Assembly: GCA_020073215.1 (NCBI GenBank)
Contig: JAIQFO010000011.1
Span: 1-64,000, forward strand
Reading direction: 5' to 3'
Length of the DNA: 64,000 nt
Source of the DNA: Terriglobia bacterium
Lineage (GTDB): Bacteria > Acidobacteriota > Terriglobia > Terriglobales > Acidobacteriaceae
Both the position numbers and the translations under genes were made by a program. Numbering within the stretch: the stretch's first letter is position 1; each line of letters starts with the position of its first letter. Below, one piece after another: positions 17,010 through 24,533 of the stretch. The notes beneath the pieces were generated by a model. It ran no database searches and was not told where the DNA came from. It saw only the letters and a program-made list of their open reading frames with translations.

Positions 17010-17462
17010 ATGGCTAATCCAACACCAGCAAACCCTAAACTCGGTGACCTTGTAGCAGACGGGCGCGAGATATTTCGTGCTTTTGCTGGAAAGAACTTTC
17101 GCAAGCGGAAAAACCCGCCACCGCACGAAGTGCGCTATTTTGCGTACTTGCTCCGCGATGATGATGTAGCCGATGGCCTGTCAGTTGGCCTCGCACCAAG
17201 AGATGCCGTCAAGGATTTAGCAGAGAACTTTGGGTACTGTTCTATCTTGGTTAGCATCGTCCACAGCCTGCCATTCGGCCTCGAAGTCCGAGTTGATGCT
17301 GCTGACCCAACCCACGCATTTATCTGCAATCTACCGCTAATGACAATCTCCGACGTGACTCGGGAGCAAGCAGTATGGATCGCACGCGAGTTGGCCAGAA
17401 AATCAATTTGCATTACCTGCGATCCATACCAGCCTAACGGCCCCACGCCGCCCATACGCTGA
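17010..17462 (+). CDS. Passenger gene C of IS1-like element, unknown protein
   Basis: A 150-residue soluble protein, basic at the N-terminus (AGKNFRKRKNPPPHE) and then alpha/beta: VRYFAYLLRDDDVADGLSVGLAPRDAVKDLAENFGY, SILVSIVHSLPFGLEVRVDAADPTHAFICNLP and a C-terminal helix ending in a Cys-x-x-Cys-like ICITCDPY. The YLLR-x(5-7)-GLSV region could be a binding or catalytic loop, but I know no family to assign. It ends 32 bases before the right end of the element. No ribosome binding site is evident; coupling to gene B is likely. Confidence 0.7.
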   Translation: MANPTPANPKLGDLVADGREIFRAFAGKNFRKRKNPPPHEVRYFAYLLRDDDVADGLSVGLAPRDAVKDLAENFGYCSILVSIVHSLPFGLEVRVDAADPTHAFICNLPLMTISDVTREQAVWIARELARKSICITCDPYQPNGPTPPIR

Positions 17463-17471
17463 TTGGCTCAG

Positions 17472-17494
17472 CAACGCACTCTTAGGACACTACC
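17472..17494 (-). repeat. Right terminal inverted repeat of the IS1-like element
   Basis: Reverse complement begins GGTAGTGTCC; mate of 15050-15072. The 8-bp target copy AATTTTCC follows directly. Confidence 0.88.
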
Positions 17495-17500
17495 AATTTT

Positions 17501-17654
17501 CCCGCCAGGTCTTTGAGGAATAAAGACTTACACCTAAGGTACTTCGCAATCAATGAGTTAGCTTGGTCTTTTGCTCAATTTCAGCGCTGCTTCCCGCTAG
17601 GTCTTTGAGGAATAAGGGCTTACATGTAATGTATTCCAGACAAAGGAGTTACAG
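17501..17654 (+). repeat. Imperfect direct repeats of about 60 bp
   Basis: Copy 1 (17501-17562) and copy 2 (17593-17654) both begin CCCGC-(C/T)-AGGTCTTTGAGG and run on through AATAA, CTTACA and a GAGTTA end. The transposon inserted exactly at the left edge of copy 1. Apart from these repeats I see no gene or clear promoter in the 361 bases between the transposon and the next start at 17856. Confidence 0.65.
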
Positions 17655-17855
17655 TGTGTCAATGGGCCGAGTCGGATAAGCGGGAAGGCTCGACGGGACG
17701 AGGCCGCGGTGGGCGCCGAACCCCGCTCCCCGTTAGATAGTACGTGTAAGTCACTGACAAAGAGCCGGGCATCGAGTAAAAGCAAGAATGAAGTTCTTGC
17801 TGTTCGGGGGATTGGATTGGCGTCAATAATCTTTGTTCAAAGGTGGCAAAGGCGG

Positions 17856-20063
17856 ATGCGCCCCTCGCGAAATCTTCGGCAGCAGCGTTATCGTTTTCTC
17901 AACCAGTGGAGCGCTCTCCTCGCCGCGATTCTTCTTATAGCCACCGCCTGTGTTGCCCAGGTCACGGCACCAACCTCACCTGAGGTGACTTGGCCGCAAG
18001 CACTGCAAAAAGACCCTGCATTACTGGCCGAATTCGGGCGGCTGCTAACCAGGCTAAAGGCCGAGGTCCAGTTTCCCTTGCCGCGCGGCCAGAGCCATCT
18101 GTTGCCGTTCCTGCAGGAATCGACAGTTGTCTATGTCGCCTTTCCCAACTATGGTGACGCTTCCCACCAAGCCCTGACAATTTTCCAGCAGGAGTTGGAG
18201 CAGAGCCCGGCGCTGCGTGCCTGGTGGCAGCACGGCGAGTTAGCGGCAAACGGCCCCAAACTAGAGGGCGCCCTAGAACAGATCTATCAGCTCTCTCTAT
18301 TCTTGGGAGACGAAATTGTCGTTTCCGCGGCAACCGAAGGGCGCCAGGGGCCGAGCCTCCTCATTCTCGCGGATATACGTAAGCCGGGCCTAAAGGATTT
18401 CCTGCAGCGGATGGCGAAGCAGCTTGCGGATAAATCGCAGCCGCCGTTCCGCGTATTTGACGTCCAGGAGCTGGCCGCTGCCAAGAACACGTTCCCGCCG
18501 CAGCAACCGGTGATCCTGGTGCGGCCGGATCTTCTCGTCGCCACGCTCGACTTCGCCCAACTGCGCATTCTGAACGCTTGGCTGGACGGAAGACGCCGGG
18601 ATTTTGCTACTTCTCCCTTTGGACAGCGCGTGGAACAAGCCTATGAAGGCGGCGCCACAGTTGTAGGTGCAATTGACTTGCAGGCGATTCTGAAGCAAGT
18701 CCCAGCAGGCCCAAACCAGATGACTCTCCAGCGGTCTGGATTTGCCGATATGAAGTATCTGGTTTGGGACCACAAAACCATGGTGGGTCAGGCGGCCAGC
18801 GAGACGGAATTGAGCTTCACCGGTCGACGGCATGGAGTAGCATCCTGGCTGGCGGCGCCCGGCCCTATGGGCAGCCTGGACTTTGTCTCGCCCAAGGCGG
18901 TCCTGGCAAGCACCGTATTATTCAAGAATCCCGCGGAGATATTTGATGACATCGGGGACCTTTCCACCGCTTCGAGTCCTGGAGCTTTCGCAGCCATCGC
19001 GCAAATGGAAGCGGCATGGAAGCTGAGTTTGAAGGAAGATCTGCTCCGCCGCCTTGGGGGAGAGATCACATTTGAAGTGGATAGTCTCAAGCCACCAGAT
19101 CCCGTATGGAAGGCAATACTCCAGGTCAATGATCCGGACCGCTTGCAGGCAACGTTGAATACGGTGCTGGCAGCAATGCATCTCAGCGCGCAGCAGTTCG
19201 AGGAGGAAGGAGTCATTTACCATACTCTTCGAATTCCTTCTGCGAAAAAGACCCTGGAAATCGGCTATGCGTTTGTGGATGGGTATCTGGTGATCGCTTC
19301 CAGTTCCGAAATCGTTGCCGAATCCGTTCGACTCCACCGGTCGGGAGATTCGTTGTCCAAGTCCCGGAAGTTTCTGGCAACCCTGCCGCCAGGCCACGGA
19401 TCGGAGGTCTCCGCGCTGCTTTACGAGAACCCCACCGCGATGGCGGCGCTGAGTATGCGCCAGGTATTGCCAGAGATGGCGGAGTCCCTTACGCAAGCAA
19501 CCGCAGAGGCCAAGCCAGTGGTGATCTGCGCCTATGGTGAAGAAAGCGCAATTCGGGAAGCCAGCCTAAGCGGAGGAGTCGACGCTGGTGCGGTTCTGGT
19601 TGGGGCGGCAATCGCGATTCCCAACCTGTTGCGGGCGAGGATAGCCGCGAATGAATCGAGCGCTGTCGCCATGATACGCACAGCGAACACGGCGCAGGTC
19701 GCATATTCAAGTGAGTATCCGCGGAGAGGCTTTGCGCGCGATCTGGCTTCGCTCGGCCCCGATCCCCGTGGCGCAGACAGATTTTCGGCCGACCACGCGG
19801 GTTTGATTGACGGCACACTGGGCAATGCAAGTTGTACCGCGGGCAGATGGTGTCCGAAGTCTGGATTCCAGTTCAGCATTGCCGCGGTCTGCAACCAACA
19901 AAGCTGCGATGAATACGTAGCGGTTGGCACTCCGGTCACCAGCAGCACAGGGTCCAGAAGTTTCTGTTCGACCTCGGACGGGGTGGTCCGCTTCAAGAGC
20001 GGAGCTCCCTTGACGTCGTCGGTGAGTGTTGCCGAGTGCCAGGCATGGGCACCGCTGCGATAG
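17856..20063 (+). CDS. Secreted DUF3352-like protein fused to a type IV pilin-like C-terminus
   Basis: A 735-residue protein from the ATG at 17856 (AAAGGCGG upstream). Residues 12-37 form a Sec signal peptide ending near TACVAQ. The next 540 residues are a large alpha/beta region resembling DUF3352-type proteins seen in Acidobacteria, with repeated modules such as VVYVAFPNYG, LLVATLDFAQL and GYLVIASSSEIV. From about residue 580 the chain becomes pilin-like: IAIPNLLRARIAANESSA, then MIRTANTAQVAYSSEYP, nearly identical to the pilin at 40588, followed by a Cys-containing beta domain. The prepilin peptidase site (G-F-x-x-x-E) and the first half of the pilin helix are missing, so it cannot be processed as a pilin. 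Function is unknown. Confidence 0.75.
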   Translation: MRPSRNLRQQRYRFLNQWSALLAAILLIATACVAQVTAPTSPEVTWPQALQKDPALLAEFGRLLTRLKAEVQFPLPRGQSHLLPFLQESTVVYVAFPNYGDASHQALTIFQQELEQSPALRAWWQHGELAANGPKLEGALEQIYQLSLFLGDEIVVSAATEGRQGPSLLILADIRKPGLKDFLQRMAKQLADKSQPPFRVFDVQELAAAKNTFPPQQPVILVRPDLLVATLDFAQLRILNAWLDGRRRDFATSPFGQRVEQAYEGGATVVGAIDLQAILKQVPAGPNQMTLQRSGFADMKYLVWDHKTMVGQAASETELSFTGRRHGVASWLAAPGPMGSLDFVSPKAVLASTVLFKNPAEIFDDIGDLSTASSPGAFAAIAQMEAAWKLSLKEDLLRRLGGEITFEVDSLKPPDPVWKAILQVNDPDRLQATLNTVLAAMHLSAQQFEEEGVIYHTLRIPSAKKTLEIGYAFVDGYLVIASSSEIVAESVRLHRSGDSLSKSRKFLATLPPGHGSEVSALLYENPTAMAALSMRQVLPEMAESLTQATAEAKPVVICAYGEESAIREASLSGGVDAGAVLVGAAIAIPNLLRARIAANESSAVAMIRTANTAQVAYSSEYPRRGFARDLASLGPDPRGADRFSADHAGLIDGTLGNASCTAGRWCPKSGFQFSIAAVCNQQSCDEYVAVGTPVTSSTGSRSFCSTSDGVVRFKSGAPLTSSVSVAECQAWAPLR

Positions 20064-20175
20064 GGAGAGTTCAGAACTTGCGACTTTCGACCCGGTAGCT
20101 GAAAACGCGACAACGGAATCCCACGAAGTAAGACGGAGCGGTGAATACGCTAGAATTGTCGTGGAGGATCTCTCG

Positions 20176-20409
20176 ATGGCATTGGACTGGTCACGATGTG
20201 CGGCGTTGGAGAGCGTGCCCGGCAAAGTCAGCGGGGCATGGGTCTTCCGTGGCACGCGTATACCGGCGTCCGCCGTTTTCGAAAACCTCGAAGACGGTTT
20301 CACGATTGACCAAATCGTGCAGATGTTTGATGGACTTACCCGCGAACAAGTGAGGGCCGTTCTGGACTTCGCCGCACACAGCCTCGAGGCCTCGGCGCCC
20401 GCCCGCTGA
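20176..20409 (+). CDS. DUF433 family antitoxin
   Basis: A 77-residue DUF433 protein: WVFRGTRIPASAVFENLEDGFTIDQIVQMF followed by LTREQVRAVLDFA. This small winged-helix-like family is the usual partner of DUF5615 (PIN-like) toxins and is thought to bind operator DNA and neutralise the toxin. The ATG at 20176 has GGAGGAT at good spacing; longer in-frame versions read the tail of the preceding gene. Its stop overlaps the toxin start (TGATG). Confidence 0.85.
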   Translation: MALDWSRCAALESVPGKVSGAWVFRGTRIPASAVFENLEDGFTIDQIVQMFDGLTREQVRAVLDFAAHSLEASAPAR

Positions 20410-20735
20410 TGCTTATCCTATTTGACCAGGGAACGCCGATTGGCATCCGAAACGCCCTCCACGGACATGCCGTCAGAACCGCGCATGAGCAAGGTTGGAG
20501 CACGCTCTTGAACGGCGAACTGCTCCGCGCGGCTGAGGACGCCGGGATTCAGGTCTTCCTCACGACCGATAAGAACCTCGTCCATCAGCAGAACCTCGGC
20601 AACCGAAAGATTGCGATTGTTGTCTTGGGCAAGAGTAGGTGGAGTCTCATTGAGCCCGTGCTGCAACGTGTTTCTGACGCGGTGAACGCGGCGAAACCAG
20701 CCAGCTACACCCTGGTCGAAATACCCGGCGAGTAG
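20409..20735 (+). CDS. DUF5615 family PIN-like toxin
   Basis: A 108-residue protein beginning LILFDQGTP, where the Asp after the first strand is the first acidic residue of the PIN-like fold. HAVRTAHEQGW and NGELLRAAEDAGIQVFLTTDKNLVHQQNL contain the later acidic site (TTDKN). DUF5615 proteins are Mut7-C/VapC-like and are expected to be RNases. It is coupled to the DUF433 antitoxin by a one-base overlap, forming a type II toxin-antitoxin pair near the transposon. Confidence 0.85.
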   Translation: MLILFDQGTPIGIRNALHGHAVRTAHEQGWSTLLNGELLRAAEDAGIQVFLTTDKNLVHQQNLGNRKIAIVVLGKSRWSLIEPVLQRVSDAVNAAKPASYTLVEIPGE

Positions 20736-20978
20736 GCCTCGGCCCGGGCTGTCGCGTCCCTTTCTGAGCCGACCTTTTTCATCACACTCAACCCCTTACG
20801 CGTTCTTGGCGCAAGGGTGGGGTTCCGCGGTAGCGTCCCGCACCGGCAGAGAGCGGTGCGCCACACCGGCTTCGACTTGAGCGTCCCACCCAACTTGTGT
20901 TCTCATATCTTTATCAGTATCAGCGCGGGCCGTGGGGGCTCGCGTGCGCGCCTTAATCTCAACCCTCAACCTCATTTT

Positions 20979-20993
20979 TGAGGAACACCATGA
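20979..20993 (+). promoter_or_regulatory. Hairpin near an alternative Shine-Dalgarno
   Basis: In the leader of the next gene CCTCA and TGAGG can pair around a T-rich loop, placing the GAGG that serves the ATG at 20990 in the stem. This could favour the ATG at 21017, which has its own GAGGAG. The rest of 20736-20975 holds a dispersed repeat (GGGTGGGGTTCCGCGG and following) and no gene. Confidence 0.3.
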
Positions 20994-21016
20994 GCGGAAC
21001 ATCAGAGGAGAAAATC

Positions 21017-21484
21017 ATGAACAAAGTCCATTACATTCCCAAGGGATTCAGTACCGTCACGCCGTACCTCGTCATTAAAGGTGCCGCGAAAGCGATCGAC
21101 TACTACAAGAAGGTTTTCGGAGCGACCGTACACGTGCGCATGGATGGTCCCGACGGCCAGGTTGGCCACGCGGAACTGCAGATCGGGGATTCCCGCATCA
21201 TGCTGGCGGATGAGAATCCGAAGATGGGCCACCGCAGCGCCGAAACCATCGGTGCGACTCCGGTGAGCCTGTATGTCTACTTTCCAGACTGCGACAAGGT
21301 CGTCGGAAAAGCGGTCGCCGAGGGAGCGAAACTCCAAAGACCGGTCGAGGACCAATTCTATGGAGATCGCTCCGGCTTCATCCAGGACCCGTTCGGACAT
21401 CTCTGGGGTATTGCGACGCACAAGGAAGACGTGTCGCCGCAAGAGTTGGAGGAACGTGCCAGGAAGATGATGAAAGCCGCCTAA
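21017..21484 (+). CDS. VOC (glyoxalase/PhnB-like) family protein
   Basis: A 155-residue vicinal-oxygen-chelate protein of the PhnB/YerJ-like type. VTPYLVIKGAAKAIDYYKKVFGA is the first beta-alpha-beta motif, GHAELQIGDSRIMLADE the second strand pair and PFGHLWGIATH the terminal metal-site motif. Members bind metal or small ligands; many have no known substrate. The ATG at 21017 is preceded by GAGGAG; the ATG at 20990 would add nine residues. It stands alone, followed by a long hairpin. Confidence 0.85.
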   Translation: MNKVHYIPKGFSTVTPYLVIKGAAKAIDYYKKVFGATVHVRMDGPDGQVGHAELQIGDSRIMLADENPKMGHRSAETIGATPVSLYVYFPDCDKVVGKAVAEGAKLQRPVEDQFYGDRSGFIQDPFGHLWGIATHKEDVSPQELEERARKMMKAA

Positions 21485-21490
21485 GAACAG

Positions 21491-21575
21491 GTCAGAGGTG
21501 AGAGGTCAGATTGCAGAGGTAAGAACTGTTGGTTAATGGGTTTTTGCCTCTGCAATCTGACCTCTTACCTCTGAC
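21491..21575. repeat. 29-bp inverted repeat (long hairpin)
   Basis: Arms 21491-21519 and 21547-21575 pair at 28 of 29 positions around a 27-base loop. Each arm contains AGGTCAGATTGCAGAGG or its complement and internal GAGGT repeats. It lies between the VOC gene and the peroxiredoxin and could attenuate read-through. Confidence 0.9.
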
Positions 21576-21612
21576 CTCTCATTGACAGCACTAACCTAGA
21601 AAGGACACGTCC

Positions 21613-22080
21613 ATGCTTTCCGCTGGCAACCCCTTCCCGAATTTTTCGCTGCCCAATCAGGACGGCAAGACCGTCAAACTTTCTGACTTCGCCGGACAGT
21701 GGCTGGTGGTTTATTTCTATCCGAAAGACGACACGCCGGGCTGCACCATCCAGGGCAAGTCGTTTACCGCGACCAAGGCCGATTTCGACGCCGCGGGGAT
21801 TCGTGTCATCGGCGTGAGCGCCGACGACGTGGCCTCGCACAAGAACTTCTGCAACAAGTTCGCCTTTACCATCGATCTGCTTTCCGACACCGATGCCCGC
21901 CTGATGAAGTCGCTCGGCATCGGCCAGGCGGAATGGAAGGGGATGAACTTCTGGGAGCGCACCAGTTTTGTGGTCGATCCCAAGGGCGTGATCCGCAGGG
22001 TATACGAGAAGGTAAACCCTGAAGGGCACGAGAGAGTACTGCTCGGCGACATCGAGGCGATGCAGGCGAAGGCTGCTTAG
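21613..22080 (+). CDS. bcp: Thioredoxin-dependent peroxiredoxin, Bcp type
   Basis: A 155-residue thiol peroxidase that reduces hydrogen and organic peroxides. FYPKDDTPGCTIQ contains the peroxidatic Cys44; the usual resolving Cys five residues later (PGCT-x-x-x-C) is absent here (Gly-Lys-Ser). Cys80 (NFCNKF) is the only other cysteine, at the position used by some atypical members, so this may be a 1-Cys or alternative 2-Cys enzyme. The fold is otherwise complete (VIGVSADD, TSFVVDPKGVIRRVYEKV). The upstream hairpin separates it from the VOC gene. Confidence 0.9.
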   Translation: MLSAGNPFPNFSLPNQDGKTVKLSDFAGQWLVVYFYPKDDTPGCTIQGKSFTATKADFDAAGIRVIGVSADDVASHKNFCNKFAFTIDLLSDTDARLMKSLGIGQAEWKGMNFWERTSFVVDPKGVIRRVYEKVNPEGHERVLLGDIEAMQAKAA

Positions 22081-22145
22081 AGACGGTCGGAAGAACTTGT
22101 CAGGATGACAAAGCGCTGAGTAGGGAACGCGGCAAGGCCTCGTCT

Positions 22146-23411
22146 CTACGATGCGGGGGGTAAGTATTCCGACACTGTGTCAGTGGCGAACACCGATCCG
22201 TCACTATTCCAAGGCAAGCGCAACGTTCCCGCTAGACCCTCGGCCATCACGGCGGGCAGTATCCGGTACAGGCGATCGCGCAAGTTATGGTAGCCTTGAA
22301 TCCCGGCAAAAAAGTCGCTCACCAGGTCGCGAAAGCTGGCGCTTCTTGCGGTAAGCGATACCACTTGTTCGAGGACGCTGTCGCCGAATACCTTTCCCCG
22401 GTAGAAGCGCTCGGAGACGCGCGCCGCCAGCTTCAATTCGGGAAGCACCTCTTCCTGGACAAGGGTCCGGTAATCTTCCGGTTGTCCGGCCAACAGCGCG
22501 CCGGCACACAACTCCGCCGACCGAAGCGCGTAGTAGAGACCCTCTCCGGTAATCGGGTCCACCAGACCCGCACTGTCGCCGATCATGGCCCAATTTTCCC
22601 CACAGACTTCGAGCGTTTCGAAAGTCTGGGGACGAAGGGAGGGAAGAATGTGCGAGTAAAAGCGGGCGCCGTCCCAATGGAACCCTTGCCCTTTGGGCGT
22701 CTGCCCTTCGCGCCCATGCTTTTCGAGCCAACGCTCCAGGGTGCGGCGCAGCTCCAACGTAGAAGTTTCGCCCATCTTGCCCGTGATCCCGGCGGAAACA
22801 TGATCCTTGCGGGGAAAGACCCAGACGTAGCCCGTGATCCCTTTCAGAAACTGAATCTGCATCAGAGAACTGCGGCCGGGAATGAAGTAGCCGGCGGTGA
22901 CCATCAAGTCGCTCGGGGAAATCGGAGAGAGAAACTGAGAGCGGAACGAATTGCGCGCGCCCGCGGCCAGTATGAGGTATGACGCTCGGTATTCCTGCTG
23001 GGGCGTGACCAGTTGCCAGTCTTCGCCGCTTCGCGCAATCCGCGTCACGCGCTCTTGGTGCAGTTCGACGCCGCTGCGCCGGGCTCGCTCCAACAGGAAT
23101 TGATTCAGCGTCAGGCGGGAGAAGATCGCAATCGGGTAGCGGAGGTGGAAGCGTACCCGGTGCCCCGACGGACTGATCAGCTCGCAGTGTTCGACCGGAT
23201 TACTCTCGACCGGATTGCTTTCACTCCCGGCATCCGCCAAAAACGGAAACCGTTGCAAAGCTCTGTGGGTGAGTCCGCCGCCGCAGGGCTTCTCCCAAGC
23301 GAGCTTCTCGTCAAAGAGAAGGACGTCTCTGCCATCCGCCGCCAACAGCGTACCGGCCATAGCGCCAGCCGGACCGCCTCCGACAATCGCAATGGGGAGT
23401 TGCGATCTCAT
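22146..23411 (-). CDS. Geranylgeranyl-reductase-family flavoprotein
   Basis: A 421-residue FAD-dependent oxidoreductase. The dinucleotide site is IAIVGGGPAGAMAGTLLA; KPCGGGLTHRAL matches the conserved loop of the geranylgeranyl reductase/digeranylglycerophospholipid reductase group, and WAMIGDSAGLVDPITGEGLYYAL is the second FAD motif (GD motif). Such enzymes reduce isoprenoid double bonds or hydroxylate aromatic compounds; the exact role here is open. A tandem 15-bp duplication near the N-terminus gives ESNPVESNPVE. The gene is transcribed away from its neighbours. Confidence 0.8.
   Translation of the reverse strand: MRSQLPIAIVGGGPAGAMAGTLLAADGRDVLLFDEKLAWEKPCGGGLTHRALQRFPFLADAGSESNPVESNPVEHCELISPSGHRVRFHLRYPIAIFSRLTLNQFLLERARRSGVELHQERVTRIARSGEDWQLVTPQQEYRASYLILAAGARNSFRSQFLSPISPSDLMVTAGYFIPGRSSLMQIQFLKGITGYVWVFPRKDHVSAGITGKMGETSTLELRRTLERWLEKHGREGQTPKGQGFHWDGARFYSHILPSLRPQTFETLEVCGENWAMIGDSAGLVDPITGEGLYYALRSAELCAGALLAGQPEDYRTLVQEEVLPELKLAARVSERFYRGKVFGDSVLEQVVSLTARSASFRDLVSDFFAGIQGYHNLRDRLYRILPAVMAEGLAGTLRLPWNSDGSVFATDTVSEYLPPAS
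23191..23220 (+). repeat. 15-bp tandem duplication within flavoprotein gene
   Basis: TCGACCGGATTACTC is followed by TCGACCGGATTGCTT, encoding ESNPV twice in frame. Confidence 0.85.
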
Positions 23412-23540
23412 ATTCTGATCACGGATCTTTCCGCGCAGGAAACAGCCTCGCCGCGAGCCGCAACGCTTCGCCGCTGCTCTGGCGAAGTTCTCCCCGAGCC
23501 GGGTCTTGGCAAGGACTCCCGCGAGTCCGCAGCTCCCTGG

Positions 23541-23822
23541 TTACTGCGGCGTGGTGGCGATGTTCAGACCCTGGTAGATGAACAATCCCGCGATGACCAG
23601 GATCATGGCTCCCGACAAGGCGCCGAGCACCTTGACGATCGGCGTGATCTTCTGCATCTTGGAGATCACTTCCGTTTGATCCTTGTGCATCTGGGATTCG
23701 GTTTCATGGAGGAAGATCGAATCGTCCTCGTGCATGGTGAGGGTGCTGCGATAGATCAGGAGGACGATGAGGACCCCCGTCAGAATACCCCACGCGACAA
23801 CCAGCAGATACATAGGAGACAT
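23541..23822 (-). CDS. Small membrane protein of unknown function
   Basis: A 93-residue protein with two predicted membrane helices: LLVVAWGILTGVLIVLLIY near the N-terminus and VLGALSGAMILVIAGLFIYQGL near the C-terminus. Between them is a charged, helix-prone segment (MHEDDSIFLHETESQMHKDQTEVISKMQ) likely to be cytoplasmic or coiled. The ATG at 23822 has GAGGTGG upstream; a longer form to 23888 is possible. I recognise no family. It is divergent from the Fe-S carrier gene. Confidence 0.6.
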   Translation of the reverse strand: MSPMYLLVVAWGILTGVLIVLLIYRSTLTMHEDDSIFLHETESQMHKDQTEVISKMQKITPIVKVLGALSGAMILVIAGLFIYQGLNIATTPQ

Positions 23823-24043
23823 ACGCCACCTCGGAGCTGAGATCGAGCCCATCCCGAAGTTGCCGCCTTCAGCCCCAGCGAAAAGCATCCGCTGGCGTTC
23901 GGGAACCGGCTCCTACTCGGCACGATTATAGCCCCTTTGGCAAGAGGGGGATGCGACTTCTTGCCGGGCCGAAGCATCTAAAACGCAGGCTTGGGAAAAG
24001 GGGCGGGGTCGGGAAAAAGCCGTGCCGGGTCGGTTTCGGCCTT

Positions 24044-24052
24044 TGTTATAAT
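24044..24052 (+). promoter_or_regulatory. Extended -10 promoter of the A-type carrier gene
   Basis: TGT-TATAAT, a consensus extended -10 element, lies 26 bases upstream of the ATG at 24079, with the AAGGAG ribosome binding site between. Confidence 0.55.
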
Positions 24053-24078
24053 AAGCTATTACCAAGGAGATCAACCGA

Positions 24079-24441
24079 ATGGCGACCACGACCACACCCA
24101 ACGTTCAACCCAAAACCGCGCCCGTCCTGACCCCCGCCGCGATTGCCAAAGTCAAAGAGATTATGGCTGCCCAGAATCCGGTCCCGTCGGGATTGCGGTT
24201 GTCCGTGGTCGGTGGCGGTTGCTCCGGCTTTCAGTACTCCATGGCCTTTGAGAACGGCGCGGGCATGATGGACAAGGTTTTTGACTTTGACGGTTTGAAG
24301 GTTTACGTGGACGCAACTTCCCTGATGTATCTTGGCGGAGCGCATGTCGATTACGTCGAGACCCTGGAAGGCGCCGGCTTCAAGTTCGAAAACCCGAACG
24401 TGAAGAGCACCTGCGGTTGCGGCTCCTCGTTTAACGTTTAA
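24079..24441 (+). CDS. A-type iron-sulfur carrier (IscA/ErpA family)
   Basis: A 120-residue HesB/IscA/ErpA protein that carries Fe-S clusters to target enzymes. The three ligand cysteines are visible: Cys48 in VVGGGCSGFQY and Cys112 and Cys114 in TCGCGSSF. It has a Thr/Pro-rich 15-residue N-terminal extension. The start is fixed by AAGGAG and the promoter above, and a strong terminator follows, so it is a single-gene unit. The ErpA-type end (CGCGSSF) slightly favours erpA over iscA, but the name cannot be fixed without a tree. Confidence 0.92.
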   Translation: MATTTTPNVQPKTAPVLTPAAIAKVKEIMAAQNPVPSGLRLSVVGGGCSGFQYSMAFENGAGMMDKVFDFDGLKVYVDATSLMYLGGAHVDYVETLEGAGFKFENPNVKSTCGCGSSFNV

Positions 24442-24474
24442 GCCCTTGAGGTTTCCGTGGTTTCGGTTTCAGGC

Positions 24475-24503
24475 AAGCCCCGCTTTAGATGCGGGGCTTT
24501 TCT
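24475..24503 (+). terminator. Rho-independent terminator
   Basis: A 9-bp perfect stem, AAGCCCCGC / GCGGGGCTT, closes a 7-base loop and runs into TTTCT. It ends the Fe-S carrier transcript and faces the end of the pilus operon on the other strand. Confidence 0.85.
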
Positions 24504-24533
24504 GTTGGACGAGGATTGCCGGCAGTGTGAAAT

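Larger units (their letters stand above)
15042..17502. mobile_element. IS1-family transposon with three passenger genes
   Basis: The element proper spans 15050-17494 (2445 bp). The left end reads GGTACTGTCCTAACACTGCG and the right end, reverse-complemented, GGTAGTGTCCTAAGAGTGCG; extended, 20 of 23 positions match. It is flanked by a perfect 8-bp direct repeat, AATTTTCC (15042-15049 and 17495-17502), the target duplication left by insertion. Inside are an IS1-type transposase at the left end and a three-gene operon of unknown proteins. Plain IS1 elements are near 0.8 kb, so this one carries about 1.4 kb of cargo. The intact duplication suggests a recent or undisturbed insertion. Coordinates include both target copies. 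Confidence 0.9.
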
